Assembly: GCA_020404895.1 (NCBI GenBank) | Contig: JADBWK010000004.1 | Span: 45,506 to 109,505 of the forward strand | Length of the DNA stretch: 64,000 bases | Direction: 5' to 3' | Source of the DNA: Pseudanabaena sp. M085S1SP2A07QC | Lineage (GTDB): Bacteria > Cyanobacteriota > Cyanobacteriia > Pseudanabaenales > Pseudanabaenaceae | Part shown: positions 52,028-61,016 of the stretch, piece by piece | Numbering within the stretch: position 1 is the first letter of the stretch | How the letters are laid out: every line of letters starts with the position of its first letter | The notes under the pieces: generated by a model | What the model was told of the DNA's origin: nothing | The model's input: the letters and a program-made list of their open reading frames with translations, nothing else | Database searches by the model: none | Position numbers and translations under genes: made by a program

Positions 52028-52630
52028 GTGAAAGTATCCAAATATCTACACTTTACACATCTGGGTATGGTGTGGCGTAGAATTTCTCTGTTTTTGATTG
52101 CTTTGTTTGCTGTGATTGGATTACAGCATTTTGTTGTTGAGCCTAGTTTTTCTGCTTCTAGTTCGTTGTCAAATACGATCGCCTCGTCTTCTTTAATTAC
52201 CAAAAATAATAGCGATCATCTCATTGCTCAAGATAGCAATGTGGATTCACCCAATCTTAGAACTTACGACTCTCTGAGTGAAGAAGAGAAAGCACTCTTT
52301 AGCAAAATCATACTTTTTGTCAGCATCTTTGGCTTAGTGGTTTATGTTTTCTCCTGTTTCTGTATGATGAAAATTGCAGATAAGCTGGAAATCCCTAATA
52401 GTTGGCTGGCATGGATTCCGATCGCCCAAATCTGGGTGATGGTTCGTGCCGCAGGTAAACCTGGATGGTGGCTGATTTTATTTTTTGTTCCCTTTGTTAA
52501 TTTTGTGATTAGTTTGATTGTCCTGTTTACTATACCAACCAGTCTTGGCAAATCATCGCTCTATGGCTTGTTAACGTTTATTCCAGTATTAGGGGTCTTT
52601 CTATACTTTGGACTACTTGCCTTCACGTAA
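52028..52630 (+). CDS. DUF5684-like membrane protein
   Basis: The frame opens at a GTG at 52013, but the GTG at 52028 has GGGAG eight bases upstream, so I use it (200 residues). It has an N-terminal hydrophobic segment (about 16-34), a Ser-rich polar stretch (40-90), then a membrane domain with IADKLEIPNSWLAWIPIAQI (about 118) and AAGKPGWWLILFFVPFVNFV. These are the marks of a small family of bacterial membrane proteins (DUF5684 as I recall). The function is unknown. A hairpin follows the stop. Confidence 0.7.
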   Translation: MKVSKYLHFTHLGMVWRRISLFLIALFAVIGLQHFVVEPSFSASSSLSNTIASSSLITKNNSDHLIAQDSNVDSPNLRTYDSLSEEEKALFSKIILFVSIFGLVVYVFSCFCMMKIADKLEIPNSWLAWIPIAQIWVMVRAAGKPGWWLILFFVPFVNFVISLIVLFTIPTSLGKSSLYGLLTFIPVLGVFLYFGLLAFT

Positions 52631-52661
52631 TAAAAAGGGACACGAAGCGTCCCTTTTTATT
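52629..52661. terminator. Bidirectional hairpin between convergent genes
   Basis: AATAAAAAGGGAC, short GAAG centre, GTCCCTTTTTATT. It overlaps the stop codons of the DUF5684-like and DJ-1 genes on opposite strands. Confidence 0.75.
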
Positions 52662-53199
52662 AAACAATCATGTCTTTGGCAAGTTTTTCGGCGATCGCCT
52701 CACCTTTTAAGATCTCAACCAATTTTAAAGCAAATGCCATAGCTGTTCCCGCGCCACGACTTGTCACTACATTGCCATCAATGACCACAGGAATTGTCAA
52801 ATATTCCGCGACTTGCATTTGCTCTTTAACCGATGGATATGATGTGGCGCGTTTATCCTTAAGTAAACCTGCTGCGGACAGAACACTAGGAGCAGCACAG
52901 ATGGCGGCGACAAGCTTATTTGCTGCGGCATGGGCGATTAACATTTTGGTAATGCTGGAATCTTCTCTAAGTCGAAAAGTACCTGCACCGCCAGCAAGGA
53001 TGATCGCATCAAATTGACTAGCATCGACTTGCTCTAGCAGTGCATCGGCAATAATGGCGATCGCATGACCACCGATTACAGTTTGGGTGTCTAAACCTGC
53101 GGTAGTTACCTCAACCCCAGCACGACGCAACACATCAATAATCGTGATTGCTTCTATTTCTTCAAAGCCTTCAAATAAAGGAACAAGTACGTTAGGCAT
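52660..53199 (-). CDS. DJ-1/PfpI family protein
   Basis: The 179-residue protein has the DJ-1 superfamily fold: MPNVLVPLFEGFEEIEAITI with the conserved Glu, FDAIILAGGAGTFRLREDSS, and the nucleophile elbow AAICAAPSVLSAAGLL (Cys about 100). HVVTSRGAGTAMAFALKLVE-like residues near 145-165 match YajL/ThiJ. Members act as chaperones or glyoxalase/deglycase enzymes; the exact activity is debated. Complete, ATG at 53199. Confidence 0.9.
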   Translation of the reverse strand: MPNVLVPLFEGFEEIEAITIIDVLRRAGVEVTTAGLDTQTVIGGHAIAIIADALLEQVDASQFDAIILAGGAGTFRLREDSSITKMLIAHAAANKLVAAICAAPSVLSAAGLLKDKRATSYPSVKEQMQVAEYLTIPVVIDGNVVTSRGAGTAMAFALKLVEILKGEAIAEKLAKDMIV

Positions 53200-53321
53200 A
53201 TTTCACCAAATTTTAAAATGCGTTTGCGTTATTTCTTTAGATTTGCTTATATGAAATTGTAGAGGCAATCGCATTTTGATTGGTTTTCTGGATTTTTTAT
53301 AGCTATTCCCTTCTTTCAAAA

Positions 53322-53374
53322 AAACAGTTTTGGATTTCTCAGTGCCTGAGGCAATGGGAAACCCAAAACTGTTT
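53322..53374. repeat. Imperfect inverted repeat
   Basis: AAACAGTTTTGGATTTCTC and near-complement GGGAAACCCAAAACTGTTT with a 15-base loop, in the gap between divergent genes. Confidence 0.45.
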
Positions 53375-53477
53375 GCATAATGAGAACTTCTGATTTTTTG
53401 AAATTTAGATTGAGGTTTGGGTTAGTTTTGTGTAACAATTGTAGATCGCACTTTTAAGTAATCTCACAACTAAAAAA

Positions 53478-53672
53478 ATGGCTAAAAACAAAGGTGTCCG
53501 TCTCGTAGTTACATTAGAGTGCACCGAATGCCGCACTAATGCTAACAAGCGATCGCCTGGTGTGTCTCGTTATACGACCATGAAAAATCGTCGTAATACA
53601 ACCGCAAGATTAGAACTCAAAAAGTTCTGTCCTCATTGCAACTCTCATACCGTTCATAAAGAAATCAAATAG
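53478..53672 (+). CDS. rpmG: 50S ribosomal protein L33
   Basis: The 64-residue L33 has [20 protein letters not shown] and [15 protein letters not shown], the zinc-binding four-cysteine (C+) form. It lies 38 bases before rpsR, the usual cyanobacterial and plastid pairing. ATG at 53478. Confidence 0.97.
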   Translation: MAKNKGVRLVVTLECTECRTNANKRSPGVSRYTTMKNRRNTTARLELKKFCPHCNSHTVHKEIK

Positions 53673-53710
53673 TCCACTAATCCAATAACTAAAACCGCGT
53701 AATCCCAATC

Positions 53711-53938
53711 ATGGCAATGAACTCCTCTTTTTATCGCAAGCGCCTCTCTCCGATCGCGCCTGCTGCCAAAATCGACTACAAAGATGTCGAATTACTGCGT
53801 AAATACATCACTGAGCGCGGCAAGATTTTGCCTCGCCGCATTACAGGTTTAACTGCAAAGCAACAGCGTGCATTGACGACAGCGATTAAACAAGCTCGTG
53901 TAGTTGCATTACTGCCTTTCATCAACAAAGAAGGTTAA
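53711..53938 (+). CDS. rpsR: 30S ribosomal protein S18
   Basis: The 75-residue S18 has [20 protein letters not shown] and the conserved [20 protein letters not shown] core. It is the second gene of the rpmG-rpsR operon and ends just before a shared convergent palindrome. MAMNSS offers two possible ATG starts six bases apart. Confidence 0.97.
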   Translation: MAMNSSFYRKRLSPIAPAAKIDYKDVELLRKYITERGKILPRRITGLTAKQQRALTTAIKQARVVALLPFINKEG

Positions 53939-53944
53939 TCCCTA

Positions 53945-53994
53945 AAAAAACATCGGTAGGGGCAATTCATGAATTGCCCCTACCGATGTTTTTT
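53945..53994. terminator. Perfect 24-bp-arm palindrome with dispersed-repeat core
   Basis: AAAAAACATCGGTAGGGGCA onward around a 2-base centre, exact complement. The core half-site GTAGGGGCAATTC is shared with repeats at 23.9 and 34.7 kb. It sits between convergent rpsR and the HDAC-like gene. Confidence 0.75.
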
Positions 53995-54943
53995 ATAGGC
54001 ATTGCTCGATTACGGCAATGACCGATCGCGAAAGACTATCAAAGTCATAACCACCTTCTAACCCAAATAAGATTTTTGGGGTTAGCTCCAAACACATATT
54101 CGTAAATGTGCCAAAATCCTCTGGCTTCAGCAAAATACTTGCCAAAGGATCGTCAGCATTTGCATCAAATCCCGCGCTAACGATTAATAACTCAGGATTG
54201 AAATTTCGCAAAAACGGCATGATTTGATTTTCAAACACGGGCAAATATTCTGCGATCGCTGAACCAGATCGCATCGGAATATTCAAAATATTGTCATGAT
54301 TTCCTGTCTCATCTTTGCGACCTGTCATCGGATAAAACGGTGCTTGGTGCGTAGATACATAGGCAATATCTGGACGATCCCAGACAGCCTCCTGTGTGCC
54401 ATTGCCGTGATGGACATCCCAATCGAGGATGGCAACACGCTGGAGATTTAATCGATCAATTGCTGACATTGCAGCGATCGCAGCATTTCCAAAAATGCAA
54501 AAACCCATACCCGAATGAGCACGGGCATGATGACCAGGGGGACGTGCTAGTACGAAGGAGGGGCGACCTGACTCTAAGACAACATCAACACCATCAAGCC
54601 ATGCACTGAGGGCAAGTAGAGCCACATCATACGTTTGATGCGAAGCGATTGTATCGCCATCGATGTAGCCACCACCACGCTCGGTAATTGCCTGCAAAGT
54701 TTCAAGATATTCTTGAGTGTGAAAACGAAGTACTTCTTTTAAGATGTTTTGTCGATCAGTCGGTTCTTGCCAGACTAATTGTGAGGCGATCGCTGAATTT
54801 CTTAGAGCCTCAACTATAGCTGTAAGACGACCAGCTTTTTCTGGGTGATAAACCCCAGTATCATGACATAGAAAACTATCAGAATAAATTATTGGGAATT
54901 TATTGGTAGACTTTGAAGAGATTGAAAAGTTGTTTGAAAACAT
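53993..54943 (-). CDS. Histone deacetylase family protein
   Basis: A zinc-dependent deacetylase fold (AcuC/HDAC-like), 316 residues from the ATG at 54943. Motifs: HDTGVYHPEKAGR at the N terminus, RPPGHHARAHSGMGFCIFGN (about 136-155, His pair of the charge relay), AILDWDVHHGNGTQEAVWDR (zinc Asp/His, about 173) and the late SAGFDANADDPLAS (zinc Asp). Bacterial members deacetylate polyamines or acyl-amines; the substrate is unknown here. In-frame ATG at 54970 is less likely. Confidence 0.92.
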   Translation of the reverse strand: MFSNNFSISSKSTNKFPIIYSDSFLCHDTGVYHPEKAGRLTAIVEALRNSAIASQLVWQEPTDRQNILKEVLRFHTQEYLETLQAITERGGGYIDGDTIASHQTYDVALLALSAWLDGVDVVLESGRPSFVLARPPGHHARAHSGMGFCIFGNAAIAAMSAIDRLNLQRVAILDWDVHHGNGTQEAVWDRPDIAYVSTHQAPFYPMTGRKDETGNHDNILNIPMRSGSAIAEYLPVFENQIMPFLRNFNPELLIVSAGFDANADDPLASILLKPEDFGTFTNMCLELTPKILFGLEGGYDFDSLSRSVIAVIEQCL

Positions 54944-55072
54944 ACGTGCTTTTGCTGATCGCCAAATCAATGAATAGTTGTTGTCACCATAGAGACTAGC
55001 GTTATACTTTTAAGATCGTGGATTTGTTTGAAATCTTTTACAAGTAGCTAACCACAATTAAATATAAAACCA

Positions 55073-55113
55073 CAAAAACTTTATTGCCCATTGCGCGGGC
55101 GGTAAAGTTTTTG
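55073..55113. repeat. Imperfect inverted repeat upstream of an HTH gene
   Basis: CAAAAACTTTATTGCCC and near-complement with a 7-base loop, 22 bases before the start region of the next gene. Confidence 0.45.
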
Positions 55114-55134
55114 GATTTGATGTTTTAATTATGC

Positions 55135-55797
55135 TTGGTTACTCAGTTCCACAGCAGTTTTAATTGGGTTTTTCCTGTGGTCGATCCCTTACCGCCAGCG
55201 CAGCAATCAGATGTAGAGATGCAAGCCATACCAAAAGAGCTTGCCTTAACCATCAAAGAGATTATTAGTCTCTACAAAAACCATAACCAAAAAAAAATAA
55301 TCGAATCCCTAGAGAATCTGATCTCTACAGTAAAAAGAGGTGCAGATAAAACCTTCTTAACAGATCGATCTTTGGGAAGCGATCAAAATAACTTGGAAAC
55401 AGAAAATGAGGAGAAATTTCTTAAAAGTTGGGACGATATCTTCAATGTCCAAGTTTACATTGACACTGAAATTTTCGGAGAATTAGATCCAAGACCTCCT
55501 GCTTTAGTGGAGTTAGACAATAGTGATGGCAATGAAACAATAATCCAACATACTGATGCAACTGAAATTTATGTTCAGGCATGGAAAGAACTGGCTCAGA
55601 GTATGTCATCTTTCCCCGATGATTTGTTTACTCGACTCTGGACAACTGCCGAGATTGCCAAAATTTTGGAATGTTCTCCCAGCAGTTTACGGCGATCGCG
55701 TCGGACTGGGCGATTACCAATTAAGGTCAAAGATCTGATTCTGGATTGTATTTCTCATGATGGCAAACGGAGTTTATGGTTTGTACGCCCCTCCTAA
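55135..55797 (+). CDS. Hypothetical protein with a C-terminal helix-turn-helix
   Basis: The 220 residues show no overall family I recognise. The C-terminal 55 residues, RLWTTAEIAKILECSPSSLR then RSRRTGRLPIKVKDLILDCI, look like a MerR/excisionase-type HTH followed by a basic region. The middle is acidic with helices. The first codon of the frame is TTG (55135). GTG at 55177 or ATG at 55219 are alternatives, and no good Shine-Dalgarno settles it. A role as a DNA-binding regulator is an inference. Confidence 0.6.
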   Translation: MVTQFHSSFNWVFPVVDPLPPAQQSDVEMQAIPKELALTIKEIISLYKNHNQKKIIESLENLISTVKRGADKTFLTDRSLGSDQNNLETENEEKFLKSWDDIFNVQVYIDTEIFGELDPRPPALVELDNSDGNETIIQHTDATEIYVQAWKELAQSMSSFPDDLFTRLWTTAEIAKILECSPSSLRRSRRTGRLPIKVKDLILDCISHDGKRSLWFVRPS

Positions 55798-55799
55798 CT

Positions 55800-55844
55800 A
55801 ATTTTTGAGTTGTCAATGGCTACGGCGCTGACAACTCAAAAATT
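55800..55844. terminator. Perfect 16-bp-arm hairpin
   Basis: AATTTTTGAGTTGTCA, 13-base loop, exact complement, just after the stop of the HTH gene. Confidence 0.6.
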
Positions 55845-55907
55845 GGTTTTACAACTGATAATCGCTATACAATTTAGATATATGTACCTATGGACATAAA
55901 TTTATAG

Positions 55908-58700
55908 ATGTCTTTTCAAGATCTACGCAAACGATTTTTGCTAAGTAACATATCGCTTTATTGGGTGTTGCTTGTCCCGTTTGTGATACAAATTATCGGG
56001 ACTGTAGGGCTAGTAGGCTATTTATCCTATCGCAGTAGCGAGGTGGCAGTTGATAAAATGGCAAATCAGGTAATGAGTGAATTAGGCGATCGCATTGAGC
56101 AGAACCTTATTAATCATCTCCGCAAGCCAACTGAAATCAACCGTAATAACGCTGCTAGCATCAAGATTGGGATTCTAGACTGGCAAAATTTGGCAATCGT
56201 AGAGAAATATTTCTGGCAACAATCGCAGATTTTCGCAGACGTATCCGCATTTGCGATCGCAAATGAGCAAAAAGAAATTCTCATCGTAGAAAAATTAGAT
56301 GATAGTTCTCGTGTAATTCGACTGAGAGATAAATCAACTAATAACATATGGGATAACTATTTAGCTGATAGTGACGGCAATCGTGTCAAGCTGCTCAGAC
56401 GCTCAACTACATATGATCCTCATAACGATACGCCGAATAATCCTTGGTATGGAAAAGCTAAAAATACAGGGCGATCGCTATGGCAGATTAATGTCTCGCT
56501 GGCAAACCCCAATAAGCCTTCACTGATTGCGGTTAACTTCTTACCATTTTTCGACCGCAACAATAATTTTCAGGGTGTGTTGGGTTCTTCGATATCACTG
56601 AACCAATTAGGGGATTTTCTTCAGAAACTCAAGATTGGGAAAACAGGGCAAGCTTTTATCATTGATCGCAACGGTCAGATGATTGGTGTCTCAACAGGGG
56701 AAATCTCTTTTCGTCAAGGTATATTGACACCATTAGCTCAAGACAAAGAGACGATCGCCAAAAATGTTGATCCTGATCATCGGAGACTAAGTGCTTTTGA
56801 TAGCCAAAATGCCACAACCCAAATAACTGTCAATCATTTAAAAGAACGTTTTGGTCGTCTAGAGAGTATTTCTGAACATCAAAAGTTTCGATTTGAGAAA
56901 GATGGCATCCGATATTTTGTGCAGATTGCACCGCTAAATAATGAAGTTGGATCTGAAGATTTAGATTGGCTCTCAGTAATAGTGATCCCAGAATCTGACT
57001 TTATGTCCGAGATTCAAACAAATACTAATTGGATAATTCTTCTCTGTGGGCTGATTGTGTTTGTTGCAATTGGGATGGGGTTACTCACAGCCCGCTGGAT
57101 TTCTCGTTCAATAGCTAAAGGCGATCGCAACCAACTAGAAATTACGCTCATTGAGAATGAGTCAAGATTAGAGTCGTTTCTGAATAATATGCCTGCCATT
57201 TGCTATATCAAAGATCTGGAAGGCAAGTATTTAAATATCAACAAAGAATTTGAACGGGTATTAAAAATCAGTAAAAAAGAAATGATCGGCAAAACTGATT
57301 ATTATGTAATGCCTGTAGAAGGTGCAGATATTTGTCGGACTACCGATCATCTAGTGATTTCACAAAAATCCACAATCCAAATTGAAGAAAGTTTCGATCT
57401 CTCTGACGGAATCCATACTTTTTTTACGACTAAGTTTCTACTTCGCGACCTGAAAGGAAATGTTTATGCAATGGCTGGGATCTCTTTAGATGTTAGCGAT
57501 CGCAAACAAGCTGAAAGTGATCTGCGAGAAAGTCAAGCCGATCTCAATACGGCATATATCGAGCAGAATAGTCTGTTTAATGCCCTTACTGACGTGATCT
57601 TAGTGCGCAATGCCGAGGGGCGTTGCCTCAAAATAGCTCCGACCAATGGTGTGAATCTAAAGGGTACTCAAGAGGACGTTTTAAGCAAGCCAATTCAAGA
57701 AGAATTGCCGATAGAGGTAGCAAATATTATTTTGCAAACCATTCACAAAGCTTTGACGACCAAGCAAATGTCAAGTTGTGATTATATTTTAGAAATTGAT
57801 GGTAGAGAAATATGGTTCTCTTCCAATATTTCACCCTTGGCTGAAGATACAGTTATCCAAATTTCAAGGGATATCACAGAACGGAAGCTTTCAGAAATAG
57901 CTTTGGCAAAAGCAAAGGAAGATGCAGAAGCGGCGACTAAAGCTAAGAGTGAGTTTTTGGCTAACATGAGTCATGAAATTCGCACGCCGATGAATGGAGT
58001 CTTGGTGATGGCTCAATTACTTGCCACTACTGAACTTACAGAAGAGCAAGAGGAATTTGTCCAAACTATTCTAGAAAGTGGTGATGTGCTTTTAGCTGTG
58101 ATCAACGATATTCTTGATTTTTCTAAAATTGAATCTGGGATGCTGAAAATAGAGCAAAGAGAATTTGTCTTAGCTGATATTTTATGTTCGGTTTGCAATT
58201 TAATGAATGGTCAAGCTAAAAACAAAAAGATTGAACTGCAATATACAATCGATTCTCAAGTACCTTTAAAGGTAATCAGTGATAGCTCTCGTTTGCGTCA
58301 GATTTTGATCAATCTAGTAGGTAATGCCATCAAATTCACTCCTCAGGGCAAGGTGTCAGTCGCGGTTAGTGGTAGCCCATTATTGGATAATGATCAGTAT
58401 GCACTTAAATTTGCAGTTACTGATACTGGCATTGGTATTCAAGGCGATCGCATATCCAGCCTATTTCAAGCCTTTACACAGGCTGACACGTCGATTAGTC
58501 GAAAATATGGCGGTACTGGCTTAGGTTTAGCGATTAGTAGGAGATTGATTGAGCTAATGGATGGAAGGATATGGGTCGAGAGTTTTGGGGAGGTTGGGGG
58601 CAATCCTCCATTAGGTTGGGAGTCTGATCTAGTTACTCAAGGTACAACATTTTACTTTGCAATTAAAACTCCAACCCAAAAAGATAAATCACCTGCTTAG
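55908..58700 (+). CDS. Cache/PAS sensor histidine kinase
   Basis: The 930-residue protein has TM1 at about 18-40, an extracytoplasmic dCache-like sensor (about 45-370, with IIDRNGQMIGVST), and TM2 at about 376-398. Two PAS domains follow (about 420-540 and 550-660), then His[18 protein letters not shown] (His about 690) and HATPase with [33 protein letters not shown]. There is no receiver, so it needs a separate partner regulator. The ligand is unknown. The last codons and stop form one arm of a perfect palindrome shared with aroA. Confidence 0.92.
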   Translation: MSFQDLRKRFLLSNISLYWVLLVPFVIQIIGTVGLVGYLSYRSSEVAVDKMANQVMSELGDRIEQNLINHLRKPTEINRNNAASIKIGILDWQNLAIVEKYFWQQSQIFADVSAFAIANEQKEILIVEKLDDSSRVIRLRDKSTNNIWDNYLADSDGNRVKLLRRSTTYDPHNDTPNNPWYGKAKNTGRSLWQINVSLANPNKPSLIAVNFLPFFDRNNNFQGVLGSSISLNQLGDFLQKLKIGKTGQAFIIDRNGQMIGVSTGEISFRQGILTPLAQDKETIAKNVDPDHRRLSAFDSQNATTQITVNHLKERFGRLESISEHQKFRFEKDGIRYFVQIAPLNNEVGSEDLDWLSVIVIPESDFMSEIQTNTNWIILLCGLIVFVAIGMGLLTARWISRSIAKGDRNQLEITLIENESRLESFLNNMPAICYIKDLEGKYLNINKEFERVLKISKKEMIGKTDYYVMPVEGADICRTTDHLVISQKSTIQIEESFDLSDGIHTFFTTKFLLRDLKGNVYAMAGISLDVSDRKQAESDLRESQADLNTAYIEQNSLFNALTDVILVRNAEGRCLKIAPTNGVNLKGTQEDVLSKPIQEELPIEVANIILQTIHKALTTKQMSSCDYILEIDGREIWFSSNISPLAEDTVIQISRDITERKLSEIALAKAKEDAEAATKAKSEFLANMSHEIRTPMNGVLVMAQLLATTELTEEQEEFVQTILESGDVLLAVINDILDFSKIESGMLKIEQREFVLADILCSVCNLMNGQAKNKKIELQYTIDSQVPLKVISDSSRLRQILINLVGNAIKFTPQGKVSVAVSGSPLLDNDQYALKFAVTDTGIGIQGDRISSLFQAFTQADTSISRKYGGTGLGLAISRRLIELMDGRIWVESFGEVGGNPPLGWESDLVTQGTTFYFAIKTPTQKDKSPA

Positions 58701-58723
58701 CAGGTGATTTATCTTTTTGGGTT
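58673..58723. terminator. Perfect 24-bp-arm palindrome shared by convergent genes
   Basis: AACCCAAAAAGATAAATCAC onward, TTA loop closed by CTGC/GCAG, exact complement. The left arm encodes the last eight residues of the kinase (TQKDKSPA) and the right end touches the aroA stop. Confidence 0.8.
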
Positions 58724-60060
58724 TATTTTGCGTACAAACTCTGCAAGGTTGGAATAAACGATGGGTAAGAAATTGCCGCAGACTCGGCTCGATTAATTGA
58801 AGTTTTGCCCTTGGCTACTAGAGCAGCGATCGCCAAACTCATGGCAACACGATGATCGTCATAGCTCTCTACTTCAGCACCAGTGAGAGCTTTACCACCA
58901 ACGATCGCCATCCCATCAGGAAGTTCTGTCACATTCGCTCCCATTTTCGTCATTTCCTTAACCATCGCCACAATGCGATCGCTTTCTTTGACGCGCAACT
59001 CGGCAGCATCCTCAATAATAGTGGTTCCCTCTGCACAGCTTGCGGCGATCGCTAAAATCGGGATCTCATCAATTAGACGAGGAATCACCGCGCCACCGAT
59101 TTTACAAGCCTTGAGATGGGCAGAACGTACGCGCAAGTCAGCAACTGGTTCTCCTGTAACTTCGCGTTGATTTTCATAGGTAATATCTGCACCCATTTCC
59201 GCAAGAATTTCGAGAATGCCTGTCCGAGTTGGATTAATCCCGACGTTCTCAATTACTAGATCGGAATTAGGAACAATGGAAGCCGCTACTAACCAAAACG
59301 CTGCCGAACTAATATCTCCAGGTACGATCACCGCCTGTCCAACTAGTTTTGCGCCGCCTTTAACGGCAACAGTGTTTGTATCAATATCAACTGTGATTTT
59401 TGCGCCGAAGGCTGCCAACATCCTTTCACTGTGATCACGCGATCTCTCTGGTTCAGTGACAATCGTTTCGCCATCGGTCATTAAGCCCGCTAGCATAATG
59501 CAGGATTTGACCTGAGCTGAAGCTACAGGAGATTGATAGTGAATTGCTTTGAGGTTTTGACCTGAAATTGCTAGTGGCGCTCTTGCTCCATTTTCCCGAC
59601 CCCAAATATTCGCTCCCATCTGACGTAAAGGGTTGACCACGCGAGACATGGGGCGCGATCTCAACGAGCTATCGCCAGTGACAGTAAAAAAGCGATCGGG
59701 ATGACTTGCCAAAATCCCTAACATCAAGCGTAGAGTTGTTCCAGAATTACCAGCATTCAAAACATCTAGAGGCTCCTTTAAGTTGCCTAGCCCAATGCCC
59801 TTAATCGTTACTAGTTCTGAGTTAAGCTCAGATATCTCCGCACCCATGGCTGCAAAGCAAGCCGCCGTACTACGCGGATCTTCACCCAGCAATAATCCTC
59901 GAATAGTGGTCTCGCCCTCAGCTAGAGAGCCAAGCATCAGCGCCCGATGCGAAATTGACTTGTCTCCAGGGATTGTAATTCTTCCTTGTAAACCTTGTGG
60001 CAATTGGCTTGCATCAATGTTAAGCAGGTGATGGGTTTGAGTAGTATCGAGGTCAATCAT
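58723..60060 (-). CDS. aroA: 5-enolpyruvylshikimate-3-phosphate synthase
   Basis: EPSP synthase joins PEP and shikimate 3-phosphate, the sixth shikimate step. From the ATG at 60060 there are 445 residues. Motifs: [20 protein letters not shown] (about 29), [20 protein letters not shown] (about 97) and the late [15 protein letters not shown] (about 340). LNAGNSGTT has alanine in the glycine-rich loop as in class II (glyphosate-tolerant) enzymes, which only an alignment can confirm. A TTG at 60078 is a weaker start. Confidence 0.95.
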   Translation of the reverse strand: MIDLDTTQTHHLLNIDASQLPQGLQGRITIPGDKSISHRALMLGSLAEGETTIRGLLLGEDPRSTAACFAAMGAEISELNSELVTIKGIGLGNLKEPLDVLNAGNSGTTLRLMLGILASHPDRFFTVTGDSSLRSRPMSRVVNPLRQMGANIWGRENGARAPLAISGQNLKAIHYQSPVASAQVKSCIMLAGLMTDGETIVTEPERSRDHSERMLAAFGAKITVDIDTNTVAVKGGAKLVGQAVIVPGDISSAAFWLVAASIVPNSDLVIENVGINPTRTGILEILAEMGADITYENQREVTGEPVADLRVRSAHLKACKIGGAVIPRLIDEIPILAIAASCAEGTTIIEDAAELRVKESDRIVAMVKEMTKMGANVTELPDGMAIVGGKALTGAEVESYDDHRVAMSLAIAALVAKGKTSINRAESAAISYPSFIPTLQSLYAK

Positions 60061-60144
60061 GTTAGAGTCAGTTAGCAATTAGTATTAGATTAAGACAAAA
60101 TCACGGCAAATTTAGACTTATATCAACGACACCACTAGCTATTT

Positions 60145-60759
60145 ATGAATCCCCCTGAGCCAAATTCTGCTGATTTAAATGCGATCGCCTCAGATAGCAT
60201 CCACCAAAGTGACATCAATCCCCAACCGCCACAAAGTCTGGGAACGTTTCTTGATCGTCTCTATGGGACATTATTTTTGCCGCAAGTTACCTTTGAGCAG
60301 CTCAAGGCAAATCCAAACTTTGTGCAAGCTGCGATCGTCATTGCTTTAGTAAATATTTTAGAAACCTTACGACTCGATCAATTTGCAATTTATCGAATCC
60401 TATGGTCAGTAATTAGTGGGGGTATTGGCTGGCTGTTTTTTACTTTTCTGCTTAAGCAATTAGCTAATGTTTTTCAAAAGAAGATCGAGATGCAAGAATT
60501 GCTAACCCTGACTGGCTTTGCAAGTTTACCTTGGCTATTTATGGCTCCAGCGCTAAGCCTATCGCCACAATTTCGCGTTCTCGCGGCGATCGCCGTGCTG
60601 ATCTGGTTTATCGTCTGGCAAGTATGGAGTGCCTCAGTGGCGCTAGGAATTAAAATCTGGAAAACTTTAGCGATCGTGCCTTTAGCACTATTTGGCGGCA
60701 TAGTTTCCCTAATTTGGCTAGGAAATACCTTTAAGTTGATACTAAGTATTAGTCTGTAA
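60145..60759 (+). CDS. YIP1-like membrane protein
   Basis: The 204-residue protein has a polar Pro/Gln-rich N terminus (1-40), then LDRLYGTLFLPQVTFEQLKA (about 36-55), the lead-in of YIP1/DUF1282 domains. About five TM helices follow (66-80, 88-106, 128-140, 145-165, 176-200). The function in bacteria is unknown. Complete, ATG start. Confidence 0.75.
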   Translation: MNPPEPNSADLNAIASDSIHQSDINPQPPQSLGTFLDRLYGTLFLPQVTFEQLKANPNFVQAAIVIALVNILETLRLDQFAIYRILWSVISGGIGWLFFTFLLKQLANVFQKKIEMQELLTLTGFASLPWLFMAPALSLSPQFRVLAAIAVLIWFIVWQVWSASVALGIKIWKTLAIVPLALFGGIVSLIWLGNTFKLILSISL

Positions 60760-60774
60760 TTTTTGTCTTAATTA

Positions 60775-60815
60775 ATAGAGTGTAAGACAGCGCGAAGCGC
60801 CACCTTACACTCTAT
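60775..60815. terminator. Hairpin after the YIP1-like gene
   Basis: ATAGAGTGTAAG...GCGC-GAA-GCGC...CTTACACTCTAT with a three-base internal mismatch, followed by T-rich sequence. Confidence 0.65.
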
Positions 60816-60864
60816 GTTTTTTGTTTATGGTTTTGAGGCTTGTGGAAGCATTATCACTCAGGGG

Positions 60865-60894
60865 CGCTTTCACAAACCATTTAGGATTGCTATA
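60865..60894. repeat. IS630-type terminal remnant
   Basis: CGCTTTCACAAACCATTTAG then GATTGCTA and TA: the inverse complement of the IS630 end at 39387, with about two differences in 26 bases. No transposase is attached. Confidence 0.65.
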
Positions 60895-61016
60895 TATTAG
60901 ATATACACTTTATAGTCTTGGCGTAAGTAAAGTTGAATTGGGATTAACGAAAAACATCTAATTAAAAAAATCTTAATGTGGGAAGCCTAATCCCAAACTC
61001 CTAAACCAAAACTTAC

